64,000 nucleotides of DNA, taken from the NCBI GenBank assembly GCA_035079385.1, contig JAVHKY010000003.1, positions 19,503,001 to 19,567,000 on the forward strand, in the 5' to 3' direction. Each line of letters begins with the position of its first letter. Position 1 is the first letter of the stretch. Positions 32,563 through 43,734 of the stretch are shown in pieces. Source of the stretch: Aspidiotus rigidus. Taxonomy: Eukaryota; Arthropoda; Insecta; Hemiptera; Diaspididae. Made by a program: the position numbers and the translations under genes. Below the pieces are notes generated by a model that saw nothing but the letters and a program-made list of their open reading frames with translations, had not been told where the DNA came from and did not search any database.

Positions 32563-33500
32563 TTCTAGGGAATACGTTCACATCAGACCTATTTTTTTGA
32601 CATGTATACTGAGTACCTACGTTTTTCGGCTGAAAGTCGAACGGAAATTTGCGAGACACTTTCATGATGTCATCGATGACGGCATTAATGACGTTGACTT
32701 GACCTAGAGACTTGGAAAATAACGTCCTCAATGAACTTGACTTACGTTAGAAAGAGCGAGCTGTACTGGCTAACTTTTCTCTTTGTACTAGACTTTTGAC
32801 AGGGGTATTTGGTAACATCTTCGAAATGCGAATAACAGGAGAAGCGACGAGAGCTGATCTGACCAGACTTTCATATCGCTCTATGTTACTCAATCGACCA
32901 TGACGCTCATATTAGGCTAATTTCATAAAGGTACAATCGTAAAACTCTGTCTTGAAATATCTAATGCGAAAAATGAGGCACCAGTATTCAAAAAATTTGA
33001 TAATATTTTCAGTAATATTCTATAACGCAGAAATTTTCTTTTGGGTACCTAAATATCTGGGATGGTAAAATCAGTGTACTAAATGAATCTGTGTGACGAT
33101 AGATGTCTTCTGATTTTTCGCAAGAATTCAAAACAAAATTAATTTTCAACACACCTATTTTCTTAAACAGGAGATGAGGTGTCCTCACTTGTGTTTTCAA
33201 AGAATCGTTAAAAAGTTTACACTCGGGTTTATCTTTTCTAATTATTGGCCTGTAACGCGACATAGAAAGAATTAACGGAACGATGTGTCAATATTTCTGT
33301 ACTGTTTTTATCGGATCGTAATTTCTGAATGTTGACCAATCAATTTGCGACGAAGAGATTCCGTAATACCTACGTCCATAAATCATTTTACGATCTTGCG
33401 GTTGTTCGATTAAAAAAAAATAGTTCAGTCAGCTTTTCATTTATCTAGTACGAACTCATCTGTTAACAATAAGTTTAGCTCATCATTGACACTTTTAACC

Positions 33501-33505
33501 ATGAG
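33501..33505 (+). CDS. Exon 1 (coding part) of secreted-protein gene, copy 2: ATGAG
   Basis: ATGAG followed by GTAAGT (33,506-33,511), as in copy 1. Splicing to 38,626 gives the same MRVFLVIFLIA start. The upstream TCAGTC (about 33,425) and 5' UTR are kept with only scattered differences, so the second gene copy is structurally complete. Confidence 0.65.
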
Positions 33506-34785
33506 GTAAGTTTGTATTTTAATATTCTTCTCGGAAAAGTTTGGAAATTTATAACCCAGGTTGTTCTCAAGTTTATAACTTTCTCTGTCCTAAGAACAGG
33601 TAATAATTTTGTATGTCTTTTAATGTTCTTCATTTCCCTTCTATTTACTTCGAAAACGTTGAATAATAATTGCAGTTCTCAGTGATGTCTCCGAAGGAGA
33701 GAGGAGGATATTTTATTTTCGATCCCGTATAATATTTCAAACCTGGCAAGGGTTGGACCGTTAGAAAGAATAATAGGATGATAGTGATAATTATTAAGGT
33801 AGCAGTGCTGCTTCAAATCTCTTACATGGTACCAAGAGAGAAGAGAACAATCTGAAATTGTGTTGGTGGAACTTGTGAGAAAACTCCAGGAAATTGGAAA
33901 TTACAAAAAATATTGTTTAAGTAGATGTTCCTTATAAAAATAGTCGCGCATAAGAGCTACGATTGCTACCACTGTTTACAACCGCTTCTACTTAAGTCTA
34001 CGACCACTACTACCTTAGTATCATCACTACTGTCTTAGTCGACCATCACTATTTTAAATTACCACCACTACTTATGACATTTTCAATGTCTTTACCCACA
34101 CCCCACCTTAATATTGGAAATCCGCGAGTCTGAGTCTCCTTCCCTCGTTCATGGACTTGGAATCCACGAACACTTGACTAAATCCAGAGATCTGCGATCC
34201 CGAGTTTCCCAGTTTTAACGTACAGTATGTTAGGCTACACCAACTTTAAGCTAGGCCTAGAATATGCCCAAGTTGTATGCTATACTAATACCAGCCTGTA
34301 CTAAGCTCAAACTAGGCATAGCATACAATAATATATTATACTAGGCTTCTGTCAAGAGAGAGGAATGTTGATGACATTACGAACAAATGACATCACGGAT
34401 ATTGGTGATGTCACAAGTGCCAATTCAAGCTGATAACGTCACAAACAGATTCGACAAGTGATGATGACGTCACGAGGAGGTTTTAAACTGGTTGAGCGAT
34501 GTCTTTACTCTGCCTTCGCCGCTATCGAAAATTCGCTAGTTTGGAATTGGGTTTCCTCTTTTAACAGAGAACCAGTTTTATGGGGGAATTATTTCGACTT
34601 GGGAAAATTCTTACTTTCAAGCCATATTTGATTGGAGGAGGAATTTGACCATTTCTGTCAACGATTTTGAACTTGAACCTTTTTTATTTTGCCCTGACAT
34701 CACACGGTGCATACCAAATTTTCCGAAATAACCCCCCGAAGAACAGGTTTAATGTCCTTACCGGAACCCAGACGTCTATTGAAAA

Positions 34786-35380
34786 ATTACGGCTTCCTTA
34801 ACGAAGTTAAACGAGGAACGCAGGGAACCTGTTTTATGATTCGAATGAGATTTGGCATTGAAAATTCAAGGAAGCCTAGATCATATATAGCTCGACAGTC
34901 GAAATTTTTCCAAGTCCCCCTTCTATCATATATAGCTCGAGAGTCGAAATTTTTCTAAGTCCCTCTCCTATCATATATGGCTCGAGAGTCGAAATTTTTC
35001 TAAGTCCCCCTTCTATCATATATGGCTCGAGACTCGAAATTTTTCTAAGTCCCCCTTCTATCATATATGGCTCGAGAGTCGAAATTTTTCTAAGTCCCTC
35101 TTCTATCATATATAGCTCGAGAGTCGAAATTTTTCCAAGTCCCCCTCCTATCATCTATAGCTCGAGAGTCGAAATTTTTTCTAAGTCCCCCTCCTATCAT
35201 ATATAGCTTGAGAGTCGAAATTTTTCTAAGTCCCTCTCCTATCATATATGGCTCGAGGGTCGAAATTTTTCTAAGTTTTTCGCTGGACGGCGCACGGCGG
35301 ACGACGCACGGCGGACGGCGCACGGCGGACGGCGGACGGCAGATTTCTCAAATAGCCCCCCATAAAACAGGTTCCCTGTT
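34786..35380 (-). mobile_element. Complete 595-bp minisatellite-bearing GGGAACC element
   Basis: Defined by an empty site: copy 1 reads CTATTGAAAATTTGCAAGTT at about 19,680, whereas here AAAA (34,782-34,785) and AAAA (35,381-35,384) flank an insert. Read on the minus strand, TTTT is followed by AACAGGGAACCTGTTTTATG, a GGGGGGCTATTTGAGAAATC and GCGCCG-rich block, nine 45-bp units (35,280 to 34,881), then CAGGGAACCTG inverted, CTTCGTTAAGGAAGCCG and TTTT. The 45-bp units carry GAGCTATATATGATAGGAGG and AGGGACTTAGAAAAATTTCG. There is no coding capacity; 15-residue repeats in translation are by-products. Confidence 0.85.
34881..35280 (-). repeat. 45-bp minisatellite, about nine units
   Basis: Tandem units of 45 bp, each with an ATATATGATAGxAGGGGGACTT part and an AAAAATTTCGACTCTCGAGC part. 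45 is a multiple of three, so both strands stay open and give 15-residue repeats in translation. Unit number differs strongly between elements: nine here, one to three in most, six at 51,355-51,610. Confidence 0.92.
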
Positions 35381-36027
35381 AAAATTTGCAAGTTCAACTC
35401 GATTGGGAATCTGCTAGTCCACCTCCTCCCACCAAAAAAATTACGGGTTCCTTCACGAAGTCAAACGAGGAACGTAGGGAACCTGAGATATTGGTTGAAT
35501 TGGTTTTGGTATCGAGAATTCAAATCAAAATGTTGAAATTTTCTCAAGTTTTTTAACAGGGAACCTGTTTTATGGGGAGCTTTTTGAGAAATTTGCAGTG
35601 CACCGTGCGCCGTCCAGCAAAAAACTTGGAAAAAATTCGACTCTTGAGCTATATATGATAGGAGGGGGACTTGGAAAAAATTTCCACTCTCGAGCTATAC
35701 ATGATATGAAAGGGACTTGAAAAAATTTCAACTCATAGCTCGAGATTTGAAAAAAATTTAGACTCTCAAACTATATTATTCTAGGTTCAGTAGGTCTAGG
35801 CCTTCTTCATACTAAGTCTATACTTCCTTTAATTTTCAATACCAAATCCCATTTGACTCATAAAACAGGTTCCCTGCGTTCCTCGTTCAACTCCGTTAAG
35901 GAAGCCGTTGAGTCCCTCGTATCATGTTGTATGTAGCCTGAAAGTAAGAATTGTCGAAGTTCCTTTCCTTCCTATCTTATATTATGGCTTGAAAGTCTAA
36001 ATTTTGTACTAAGTCCCTTTCCCATTA

Positions 36028-36400
36028 CACCACTGAACAAAGAAAAAAAAAATATTTGTATCCTGAATTTCATTATACACATCTAGAGTATTTTTCAACG
36101 CTGAACACGAATTTGAAGTTCGTTTTTCAATCCGAGCTAAATCTTTTATGGAATGAGTGAAAATCTACTCGTTCATTTGCCGCGTATCGTCGCGCGCTTA
36201 ACGAACGTAGTATCATCGGATATCAAGAACTCGTGTTCCGTTCCGCGACGATACGCGGCAAATGAACGAGTAGATTTTCACTCATTCCATAAAAGATTTA
36301 GCTCGGATTGAAAAACGAACTTCAAATTCGTGTTCAGCGTTGAAAAATACTCTAAATGTATATAATGAAATTCTTGGAACAGGATGGCTGTTCAGTAGTG
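36028..36400. mobile_element. 373-bp palindromic element, TTA target duplication, copy-2 specific
   Basis: Begins CACCACTGAACAAAG and ends GGCTGTTCAGTAGTG, between TTA at 36,025-36,027 and TTA at 36,401-36,403. The empty site is intact in copy 1 (CCCATTATTATTATGG at about 20,770). Arms of roughly 150 bp are near-perfect reverse complements (for example AAATGAACGAGTAGATTTTC on both arms) around a short centre near 36,205-36,225. Same family as 12,372-12,742. Confidence 0.92.
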
Positions 36401-37109
36401 TTATTATTATGGCTCGAGAGTCGAATTTATCAAAGTCTCTCTCCTATTATATATAGTTCGACTTGCCGTGCACCGCCCAGCCAAAAAATTGGAAAAATTT
36501 CTACTCTCGAGCCATAAATGACAGGGGCGGGTTTTCAAAAAATTTCCACTCTCGAGCTATTAGGGGCCCTGGGAAGAATTTCGTCTCCAGAGCCGTAATA
36601 TATGATAGAAGGACTTATGGTGTTTGAAGCATTGCATATCTGGCTCATTCAAGGGGCTAAACTAATTGCTGTATGAAGCATTGTATGTCTAGTTACTAGA
36701 AGGGGCTATCCTAATGTGGGTCATATCACGTATTATTTTTCAACCCATAGAACAGGTTTCCTGCGTTTCTTGTTCAGCATCATTAAGAAAGCCGTCGTTT
36801 TAACAGGGAACCTGTTCTAGTATTTTTTTTTTTTTTAATAGAAATTTGCCATGCGTCGTTCATCAAAAAACTTGGAAAAATTTCGGCTCTCGAGCTATAT
36901 ATGATGGGAGGGAGACTTGGAAAAATGTTGACTCTTGACCTATATGACAGGAGAGGGACTTGGCAAAATTTCCTCGAGGTATGTATGGTAGGAGAGGAAT
37001 TTAGAGAAGTTTCGACCTCCGAGCTATATATTTCGAAGTCCCTAGAATAGGACCAGGTCACTGGTGACGTCCTTTTTTATACTAGACTTATAGTACGTCC
37101 AGGTCTCCT

Positions 37110-37320
37110 TCCTACGATTTATGTGTGTGGGTATCTGTGAGTATGAATCGATATGGGTGTATGATGAGTAAATGAGATAGAAAGACATTTGTAATGGGGT
37201 CTTTTGTTTTTTGTTTTTTTTTTTGTTTTGTAAAGGTGGTGTCGGCGTTAATTGGTCTTGGACTGGTGTCGACCCTACCTCAAAAAATAAACTGATGATA
37301 ATAATTAATAATACTAACTT
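37110..37320 (+). repeat. LINE/SINE 3' end with (AATAAT)n tail, copy 2
   Basis: Counterpart of 21,475-21,693 with the same GGTGGTGTCGGCGTTAATTG and GACTGGTGTCGACCCTACC blocks and an A/T-rich tail. Confidence 0.55.
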
Positions 37321-37329
37321 TGTACTAGA

Positions 37330-37620
37330 TGTAGACTTGCTTGACTCATAAAACAGGTTCCCTGCGTTCCTCGGTTAAGGAAGCCGACGTTTTTTCTAAG
37401 TCCCCCTCCTATCATACACACTATAACTCGAGAGTCGAAATTTCTCCAAGTCCCTCTCCTATCACATATAGCTCGAGATTCAAAATTTTGGGGAGTTTTT
37501 TGAGAAATTTGCCGTCCGAAGTACGCTGTCTGGCGGCTTCCTAAACGAAGTTAAACGCGGAATACAGGGAACCTGTTTTACGAGTCAAATTGGATTTGGT
37601 ATTGAGAATTGAAGGAAGCC
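37330..37620. repeat. Minisatellite element remnants, copy 2
   Basis: Counterpart of 21,705-21,970: CATAAAACAGGTTCCCTGCG, CGGTTAAGGAAGCCGACG and a T run, two diverged 45-bp units, then CGGCTTCCTAAACGAAGTTA and CAGGGAACCTGTTTTACG. Further decayed copies lie at 34,560-34,660, 35,550-35,900 and 36,760-37,040. Confidence 0.7.
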
Positions 37621-37996
37621 TAGACTCAGTATAAAGCTAGTATAAAGAAGGTGTGGGGAATGGGAAGAAGGGGAATAGCTAGAGTGGCTGACGTGCTAAA
37701 ATTTCATCAGAGGAAAATATGAAGACATATAAAGAATTAAAAAGTTCATGAAGAAATGTTGACAATCCAAAATGTTGTACAATATCAGCTTAAGCGAATC
37801 TTCTTCTATTTGGAATCTAACGGGCAGATAATAAAACATCTATCCGTCAGTCTCGTGAACGAGAGTAAGGTTGACGTAAGAATAAATTCAACTAAGGTTT
37901 GGTATCATACAAGTCCTTGACGGATTGAACTAAAATAATAAGTGATTCTAATTGTCCATAGTCAAGCACTTATTTCGATTGAAGCCATCAGGAATT

Positions 37997-38073
37997 GAAG
38001 CGCTGCGTGGAAAAGGGGCCTCCGTTCCATAAGAAATACATTAGACAGAGGCCCCTTTTCCATGCAGCGTTTC
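37997..38073. mobile_element. 77-bp miniature element, AATT target duplication, copy-2 specific
   Basis: The copy 1 empty site reads CAGGAATTGCTGATCC (about 22,349). Here AATT (37,993-37,996) and AATT (38,074-38,077) flank a 77-bp insert that starts GAAGCGCTGCGTGGAAAAGG and whose last 26 bp are the reverse complement with two mismatches. The spacer between arms is only about 25 bp. This is among the smallest transposable units that can be proved by a filled and empty pair. Confidence 0.92.
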
Positions 38074-38625
38074 AATTGCTGATCCGACATTGTATCACAA
38101 ATGTTCGTTATCGTTCATACATAACTTGTGACCGAAATTTGTAGGCAGCGAAAAAGGATTAATGAGAGGATTTGGGAGGAGATATTGAAAATGGGTTGAT
38201 TATTCATTGCTATGGATTTCTTTTTTTGTTTATCAGTCGACTATTGCGGCAGCGATGAAACTGAAGTCAAAATTTGCAGATTCTTGACAGAAGGCCTAGA
38301 CCTACTATGAGCCTAGTATAATATAGTTCGAGAGTCTACATTTTTCTTGACTTTTGAGGTATAACCCCCATAGAACAGGTTCCCTGTTAAAATGTCGACT
38401 CTCGAGCTATTATATGATAGGAGGGGGACTTGAAAAAATTTCGACTCTTGAGCTCAATATACATCATGTAACATATTTTTTCCTTGCTGCAAGTGGTCAA
38501 TGGAAAAGACCCTGCGAGCATCAGCGGATGAAACGAGTTGGGTTCTTATGTTTTTGCTCAGCATTATAGAGGAAAGTAAAATATTATCATTTGATTGTTT
38601 TTTGTTTTGTTTTTCTTTTTTTCAG

Positions 38626-39814
38626 GGTCTTCCTGGTTATATTTCTTATCGCCACGTTGCGAAATACTCATGGCGAACGTTCCGACGACCTAGCGTATCT
38701 AGAGAGAAGTGTACCATTGAACTTTATGATACCGAAAGAGTATAGCGCGAAATACGTCGATGTGATCGTATCTGAAAAAACTGCCTTCAAAGTTCCTTAC
38801 GCCGAAAAACGGGAACAAATAAAACAATTTTTCTTAGGAGATAATTACCTTTTCTTCCCCGAAGGAGTTCAGGGGTGCCGTAAGCCAGTGCTCATGCGGA
38901 AACATCTGAGTGAAGTCTTCGCTGCGATACCTCATCGCGACAACTCCGAGTACGACTTACACTCTCTGGCGTTCAATGGTTACGACATAAGGTTTTCTTA
39001 TTATCAGGTTAAAAACTGTCAGATTACGAAGGCCTTCAGAAAGAAAGGTATTCCGATCGAAGATGTGAATGATCTAGTCGTTACTTTGGTATTTTTGTCG
39101 GAGAAAACTTCGAGCCAGTTCTGGCAAAAGTTGAACAGTTCAATTCTGGACGATGACGACATCGCCGCCATTGTCGACTCCAAAAAATCGGAACTGTTGC
39201 AAAAACTGGAAGAGAGCAAGGTTCATCCGATCGATTCTAATGGATTACTAGTGCAGCACATGCTCTACAACAGGATTCGTTTGGACGACGTAACTCTGCT
39301 ATTGGTCATTTTGCAATATTTAGAACATCACAAGCTTAAGGTCAGTGAAGTTTTTTATGACGATAAGTTGCATAAATATTTTGAGGCCAAAGGTTTAGTG
39401 TCGAAAAGGAGATCTCTCGGAGATAGGGTCGCTTTGGATAAACTCATGGAAGAACATGGTTTTAGTTACATCACTCTCGCTGCTATCTTAATCGTGAAAA
39501 CTAATGGAACATATCCTCATAACGCTGAATTTGCGAAATTTATTCGCGATGAAATCAACGCCATGTCGGGGAAAACGAATAGTAGGCGAACGACGTCGAT
39601 TGTGAAAAATCGCTCTCGGGATCAATTGATGACTGCAGAGATTGATGGAGAAAATCGCGTCACAAGACGCAGAGATCACATTCGTTCCGACGAAGACGAG
39701 GATGAATTTGAAGAAAGTTTGGACGAAGACTTCGATTCCCGAGATAGAGAAAATCTGGAATCGATACTGAAGAAGAGGAAATACGCTGAAGAAAATGACT
39801 ACATTGATATGTAG
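38626..39814 (+). CDS. Secreted protein of unrecognised family, exon 2 (copy 2)
   Basis: Second gene of the tandem pair. The deduced protein matches copy 1 except for Ser instead of Phe at residue 21, just after the signal peptide. It has the same acceptor (CAG at 38,623-38,625), stop and 3' UTR. Spliced from 33,501 across a 5.1-kb intron that is longer than in copy 1 because of later insertions. Features as in copy 1: signal peptide 1-18, cysteines 86 and 133, basic stretch, acidic tail. Two near-identical intact copies argue that the gene is functional and either recently duplicated or homogenised. Function unknown. Confidence 0.85.
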
Positions 39815-39967
39815 TTGGTCACTTGATTCTTAATTATGTCGTTTACAAATAAGTAAATCTACTAAAAATTTCGCGGAAAGAATTGATTTTTTTTTTTTTT
39901 AATGTTACCGTACTTCGAAAAAACTCAAGCGCGGTGATTTTAACAATGTTCTAGAATTTGAAATGAA

Positions 39968-39983
39968 AATAAAACCAAATAAA
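39968..39983 (+). terminator. Two poly(A) signals, copy 2
   Basis: The AATAAA pair matches that of copy 1, about 155-170 bp after the stop codon. Confidence 0.6.
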
Positions 39984-40231
39984 ACCAGTTGGAGTATTTT
40001 GTATTACATGGGAAAGGTAATTGAAGATATGATTATACGTGCAACGTACATTAGAAGTATGACCATACACCCTCAAGCTTACGGATATTTTCATTTTACG
40101 TATGGAATCTGAAACAAAATGGCACCTGCTTTCTTATTTTTATGTGCATTTGTATCTTTCAAGGCGGTCTAAGCACCCATCTCTCTTATACATGACCAAA
40201 CCGCAGTCAAATTCCCGCCAGCTTTTAATGC

Positions 40232-40444
40232 AATTGTATAATCTAATTTTTGAAACCGAAACGCCTACTTTGCGTAGGAGACGAAAAAAAATATATATAG
40301 CGTTAAAATACACCTTTACTAAAATGATTACCTATATTTGAAATTATACATATCCTTTTTTTTTTACTAGTGGCTCTTCATATGAAACCGAAGAAATCGT
40401 TCAAAACTCGTATGTTAATTTCATCTTTATGGATAGTCTGGTAC

Positions 40445-40542
<98 letters not shown>

Positions 40543-41243
40543 TTTGTACTCTTTTAGAATTATAATATTGACAGAATTTGTTTAACAATGGATGAATACA
40601 TAGATGATACTCATCACGCTAGTCACTTGGGATAGAACACGCAATATGTTACTAAAAATTCATAATCAGTATGCTTCACTTTCTTACATTTGGATACCAG
40701 CCTGGGGACATTGATCGAGTACAGATTTTTTCTTTCCAAATCTCTTTCTTTATAAATGGTCTAGAATATTACTTGCATATGTTGTATACAGGAAAAGGCA
40801 ATTGTACAATGCTCACGAACAGGGCCAAATCAGATTCCACAAACTGGTACCATACAATTTTTCGCTTCAGTTCGACTCGTGAAAATGATCGCTGTTACGG
40901 AATGACATTTATGTTAATACAACTGCATAATTAGCCCCGTGAATGCGGGCGTATCTGACTTCACGCTCTTCATGATTAAATTCCCAGCTTTACAGTATTC
41001 TTATAAAAGATTTTTCAGTCTCCAAATTTCATTCAAATCTCATAATAATCTTTCGAAATCTTCGCCTTGCACATACGCTTATAAACTTTCAAGCAACGAG
41101 AATTTTGCGGGCACGAGATACTGACGGTACCTCGTGTAGTTTCCGCACTCGCTTCTAATTTACTTATTCCTAGACTCGGTTCCTCCTAATTTTATCGAGA
41201 AAATTTTCAAGCATTCGGGATATTTTTTGAGTACGTCTTATTA
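40232..41243. other. Copy-2-only segment between gene and gypsy relic, no gene seen
   Basis: In copy 1 the sequence jumps from CAGCTTTTAATGCA (about 26,868) straight to a minisatellite element, while copy 2 has about 1.3 kb of further sequence, so copy 1 probably lost it. Apart from the (CT)n tract and minisatellite elements at its right end (from 41,244), I find no coding domain. Confidence 0.5.
40448..40538. repeat. (CT)n microsatellite
   Basis: About 45 uninterrupted CT units. Translation in any frame gives Ser-Leu runs that should not be taken as a gene. Confidence 0.97.
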
Positions 41244-41820
41244 GCGGGGAACCCGCTATCCCTTTTGTTGGGGGGGGGGGACGTATTTCCAGGAAATTTT
41301 CGTCCGCGAGCGCTAGCGAGGTTGATGACGTCACGGTGAGGGGAGGGAGACTTCGAAAAATTTCGACCCTCTAGCAATATATGATAGGAAGGGGACTTGG
41401 AAAAATTTCGACCCTCGTGCTATATATGATATGAAAGGGACTTGGAAAAATTTCAACTCGAGAAAAATTTAGACTATCAAACTGACTGTTTTATGGGGGG
41501 CTTTTTGAGAAATTTGCGTGCGCCGTCCTCCGTCCAGCAAAAAACTTGGAAAAATTTTGACTTTCGAGCTATATATGATAGGAGGGGGACTTAGAAAAAT
41601 GTAGACTCTCAAACTATGTTATATGTAGTAGGCTTATACGATTAGGTCTACCCTTCTTTAGACTAGCTTTATCTAGGTCTAGGCTTCATTGAATTTTCAA
41701 TACCAAATCCCATTTGACTCATAAAACAGGTTCCCTGCGTTCCTTGTTTAACTTCGTTAAGGAAGCTGTCGTTTTTTCTGAGTCCCCCTCCTATCATATA
41801 TTGCTCGAGAGTCGAAATAT
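41244..41820. repeat. Two types of minisatellite element, abutting
   Basis: TTAGCGGGGAACCCGCTATC at 41,244 starts the GCGGGGAACCCGC type (followed by TTTTGTT, a G run, TCCGCGAGCGCTAGCGAGG and TGACGTCA-like sequence). A second element follows from about 41,490 (CTGTTTTATGGGGGGCTTTT, one 45-bp unit, then ACAGGTTCCCTGCGTTCC and AAGGAAGCTGTCG plus a T run at 41,772). The latter corresponds to 26,870-27,145 in copy 1. Confidence 0.75.
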
Positions 41821-41824
41821 AATT

Positions 41825-42278
41825 CTTCATACGTTGCTTATTTTTCTGTGTATTCTCCAGAACTTTTTTTCTCGATGGTCCCTGATTTCTTCAAAGCAAT
41901 GCTGGAATCATGGTAGGTAGCTGCCATTTCATTAGTAATGCGGCCGGGCTATAACCTGAATGGTTCGGTGTGGCTCGTTATAGAAGAAGTGCTTCTAGGG
42001 GAGACTTTGAATCAAATGCTCTCTTGGTAATTTTCACTGCAAATCCAGTGAGGCCATTTGACTGCAGGTATGACGATCTCGAAGTCAAAACTTTCGGCGA
42101 ACTGGTTCACTTCTGCTGAGACAAGTTGGCTGCCATCGTCTATGTACAAAGTATGAGGTATGCCATATCTACTAAATATTGATTCCAGGCGGTTGACTAC
42201 GACATGTGAGGTGAGACGCATCAGGTAAGCGATTTGAATAGTAATCAATGACAACATGTAGGAAGATATCTGTTCCTA
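41825..42278 (-). pseudogene. Ty3/gypsy-type integrase relic, copy 2 (part after PLE insertion)
   Basis: Minus strand: AYLMRLTSHVVVNRLESIFS, YIDDGSQLVSAEVNQFAESF, then IVIPAVKWPH and, in another frame, PLEALLLYRATPNHSGYSPA. It continues the N-terminal integrase and RNase H parts found at 45,830-45,077 on the far side of the PLE pair. The word ATATCTGTTCCTA at 42,266-42,278 is repeated at 45,077-45,089. Confidence 0.82.
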
Positions 42279-42489
42279 TCTAACGACGACATACTCAAAA
42301 GAGTAAAACGGACGGAGTAATTTAAATAGAGCCACAGAAATGCAAGTACACCAGAGCGCTTTCGATTAATAAACCATTGTCAACGGGGATGTGAAAGCAA
42401 CTGAACCAACTCCGGCCGGTAACAAAAAACTACCGAGGAAATCATGACTGAACTAGCGAGTCATCACAATGTGAATCCTACTCGTAAAC

Positions 42490-43720
42490 TAGTTCAATCG
42501 ACCCCTCATCAGGTATGTATCTGTTGAGCACATTTAGGTTTTTGTTATTCAGATGACGAATAATTTCAATGTGTTCTAGCGCGGTACGTCTGAAAAACGA
42601 GGACTCTCTATGAAGGAGGACTCCGATCCCTCGTTGAAACTATGGCCAGTGGTAATAAGATGGTCCATAAAGGCCAAATCACCCAATTTCTTCTTTTCCC
42701 ACGCTTTCCTATGCTCATTTATTCTAATTTTGAGCCGACGTCCAGTCTCACCTATATAGACATTGCACTCCATTTTGTAAACCCCACTTCTTTCGACTAG
42801 TGGGATGGGGTCCTTTTACTTGACGAACAAACTTCTTACAGTGTTGAGATGTAATACACTGGGCGAAACCCAAATGGGCGGAGGACACGACCTAACTGGG
42901 AAGAAAATTTTCCCAAAAACGGGAGCCTAATCCAACGTTTTCTACTAATTGACGACGGATTGCGGGCGAGGGAGGTTGTGGAATCAAGGCTTTTCCGAGT
43001 CACTGACTACTTCCAACATGAATTTGATCGAAAGGTACAAACTGTTGAGATGCCTGAGAAACTCCAAAAGGAGATCTCGGTGACCGGTCCACGTACACAA
43101 CACATCGTCGACGTACCTGTGCCAATTATATATGTGACCCAAAAACCCCTGACCAAAGGAGAATTAGACATGAAAACTTCGAGATGAGGGGACCCTGAGG
43201 AGAGCCAATAGGGATACCTACCTCCTCAGGAAATTCGAAAGATATTTGCAAAAGTTGGGAGGCCAACAAATATTAAGTAAATTGAAAAATTCTGCCAATT
43301 CTTCGTGGCAGGTATTAGATTGGACCAAGAAGTCTCCCATATGTTCACGGCAGTAGCTCTAGGGATACTCGGAAATAGGCCGACTACGTCAAAAGAGCAT
43401 ATGGTTGAATCAGGCGGAAGAATGTCATCTTTAAGCTTATTAGCCAGAGAGACCGAATTCTTCACAGAATAGGATGGATGACTCAAATTCACTCTAGATT
43501 TGAACCAACGGTCCAAAAATTTTGCCAAGGAGTACGTGGGGGAAGACACAAAGGAAACGACCGGCCGCATCGGGGTGTCCTTCTTGTGGACCTCAGGTAG
43601 CCCATACAAGAGGGGCGGCACAGGGTTGGGCTCAAGAAGCAGTCTTTTAAGCGAAGGAGTTTTGATAATAAATTCACAGTCGTTTATAACGCGTCTAACT
43701 TCTTTGACGTGATTTAGAAA
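42490..43720 (-). pseudogene. PLE minus-strand copy in the pair of duplication copy 2
   Basis: From 43,720 leftward: VKEVRRVINDCEFIIKTPSL, then the open frame 43,621-43,226 with LPEVHKKDTPMRPVVSFVSS, FLDRWFKSRVNLSHPSYSVK and CSFDVVGLFPSIPRATAVN (motif A). The palm and YVDD (about 43,110) lie in other frames. About 300 bp around the IYRKDTSTD block are missing, as in copy 1. The GIY-YIG part at 42,773-42,576 reads VYIGETGRRLKIRINEHRKA and MDHLITTGHSF, lacking four residues before VYIG, including one cysteine of the CCHH set. Confidence 0.82.
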
Positions 43721-43734
43721 GTTGAAATCCGCAT

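Noticed and set aside
34881..35280. CRISPR-like regular array
   Set aside because: Repeats are contiguous with no unique spacers, in eukaryotic DNA; it is an ordinary minisatellite.
34876..35323. Open frames with 15-residue repeats of the ISTLEPYMIGEGLRK kind, on both strands, here and at 51,334-51,732 and 61,095-61,350
   Set aside because: They are translations of a 45-bp minisatellite whose unit is a multiple of three, so all frames stay open. Unit number varies freely between copies.
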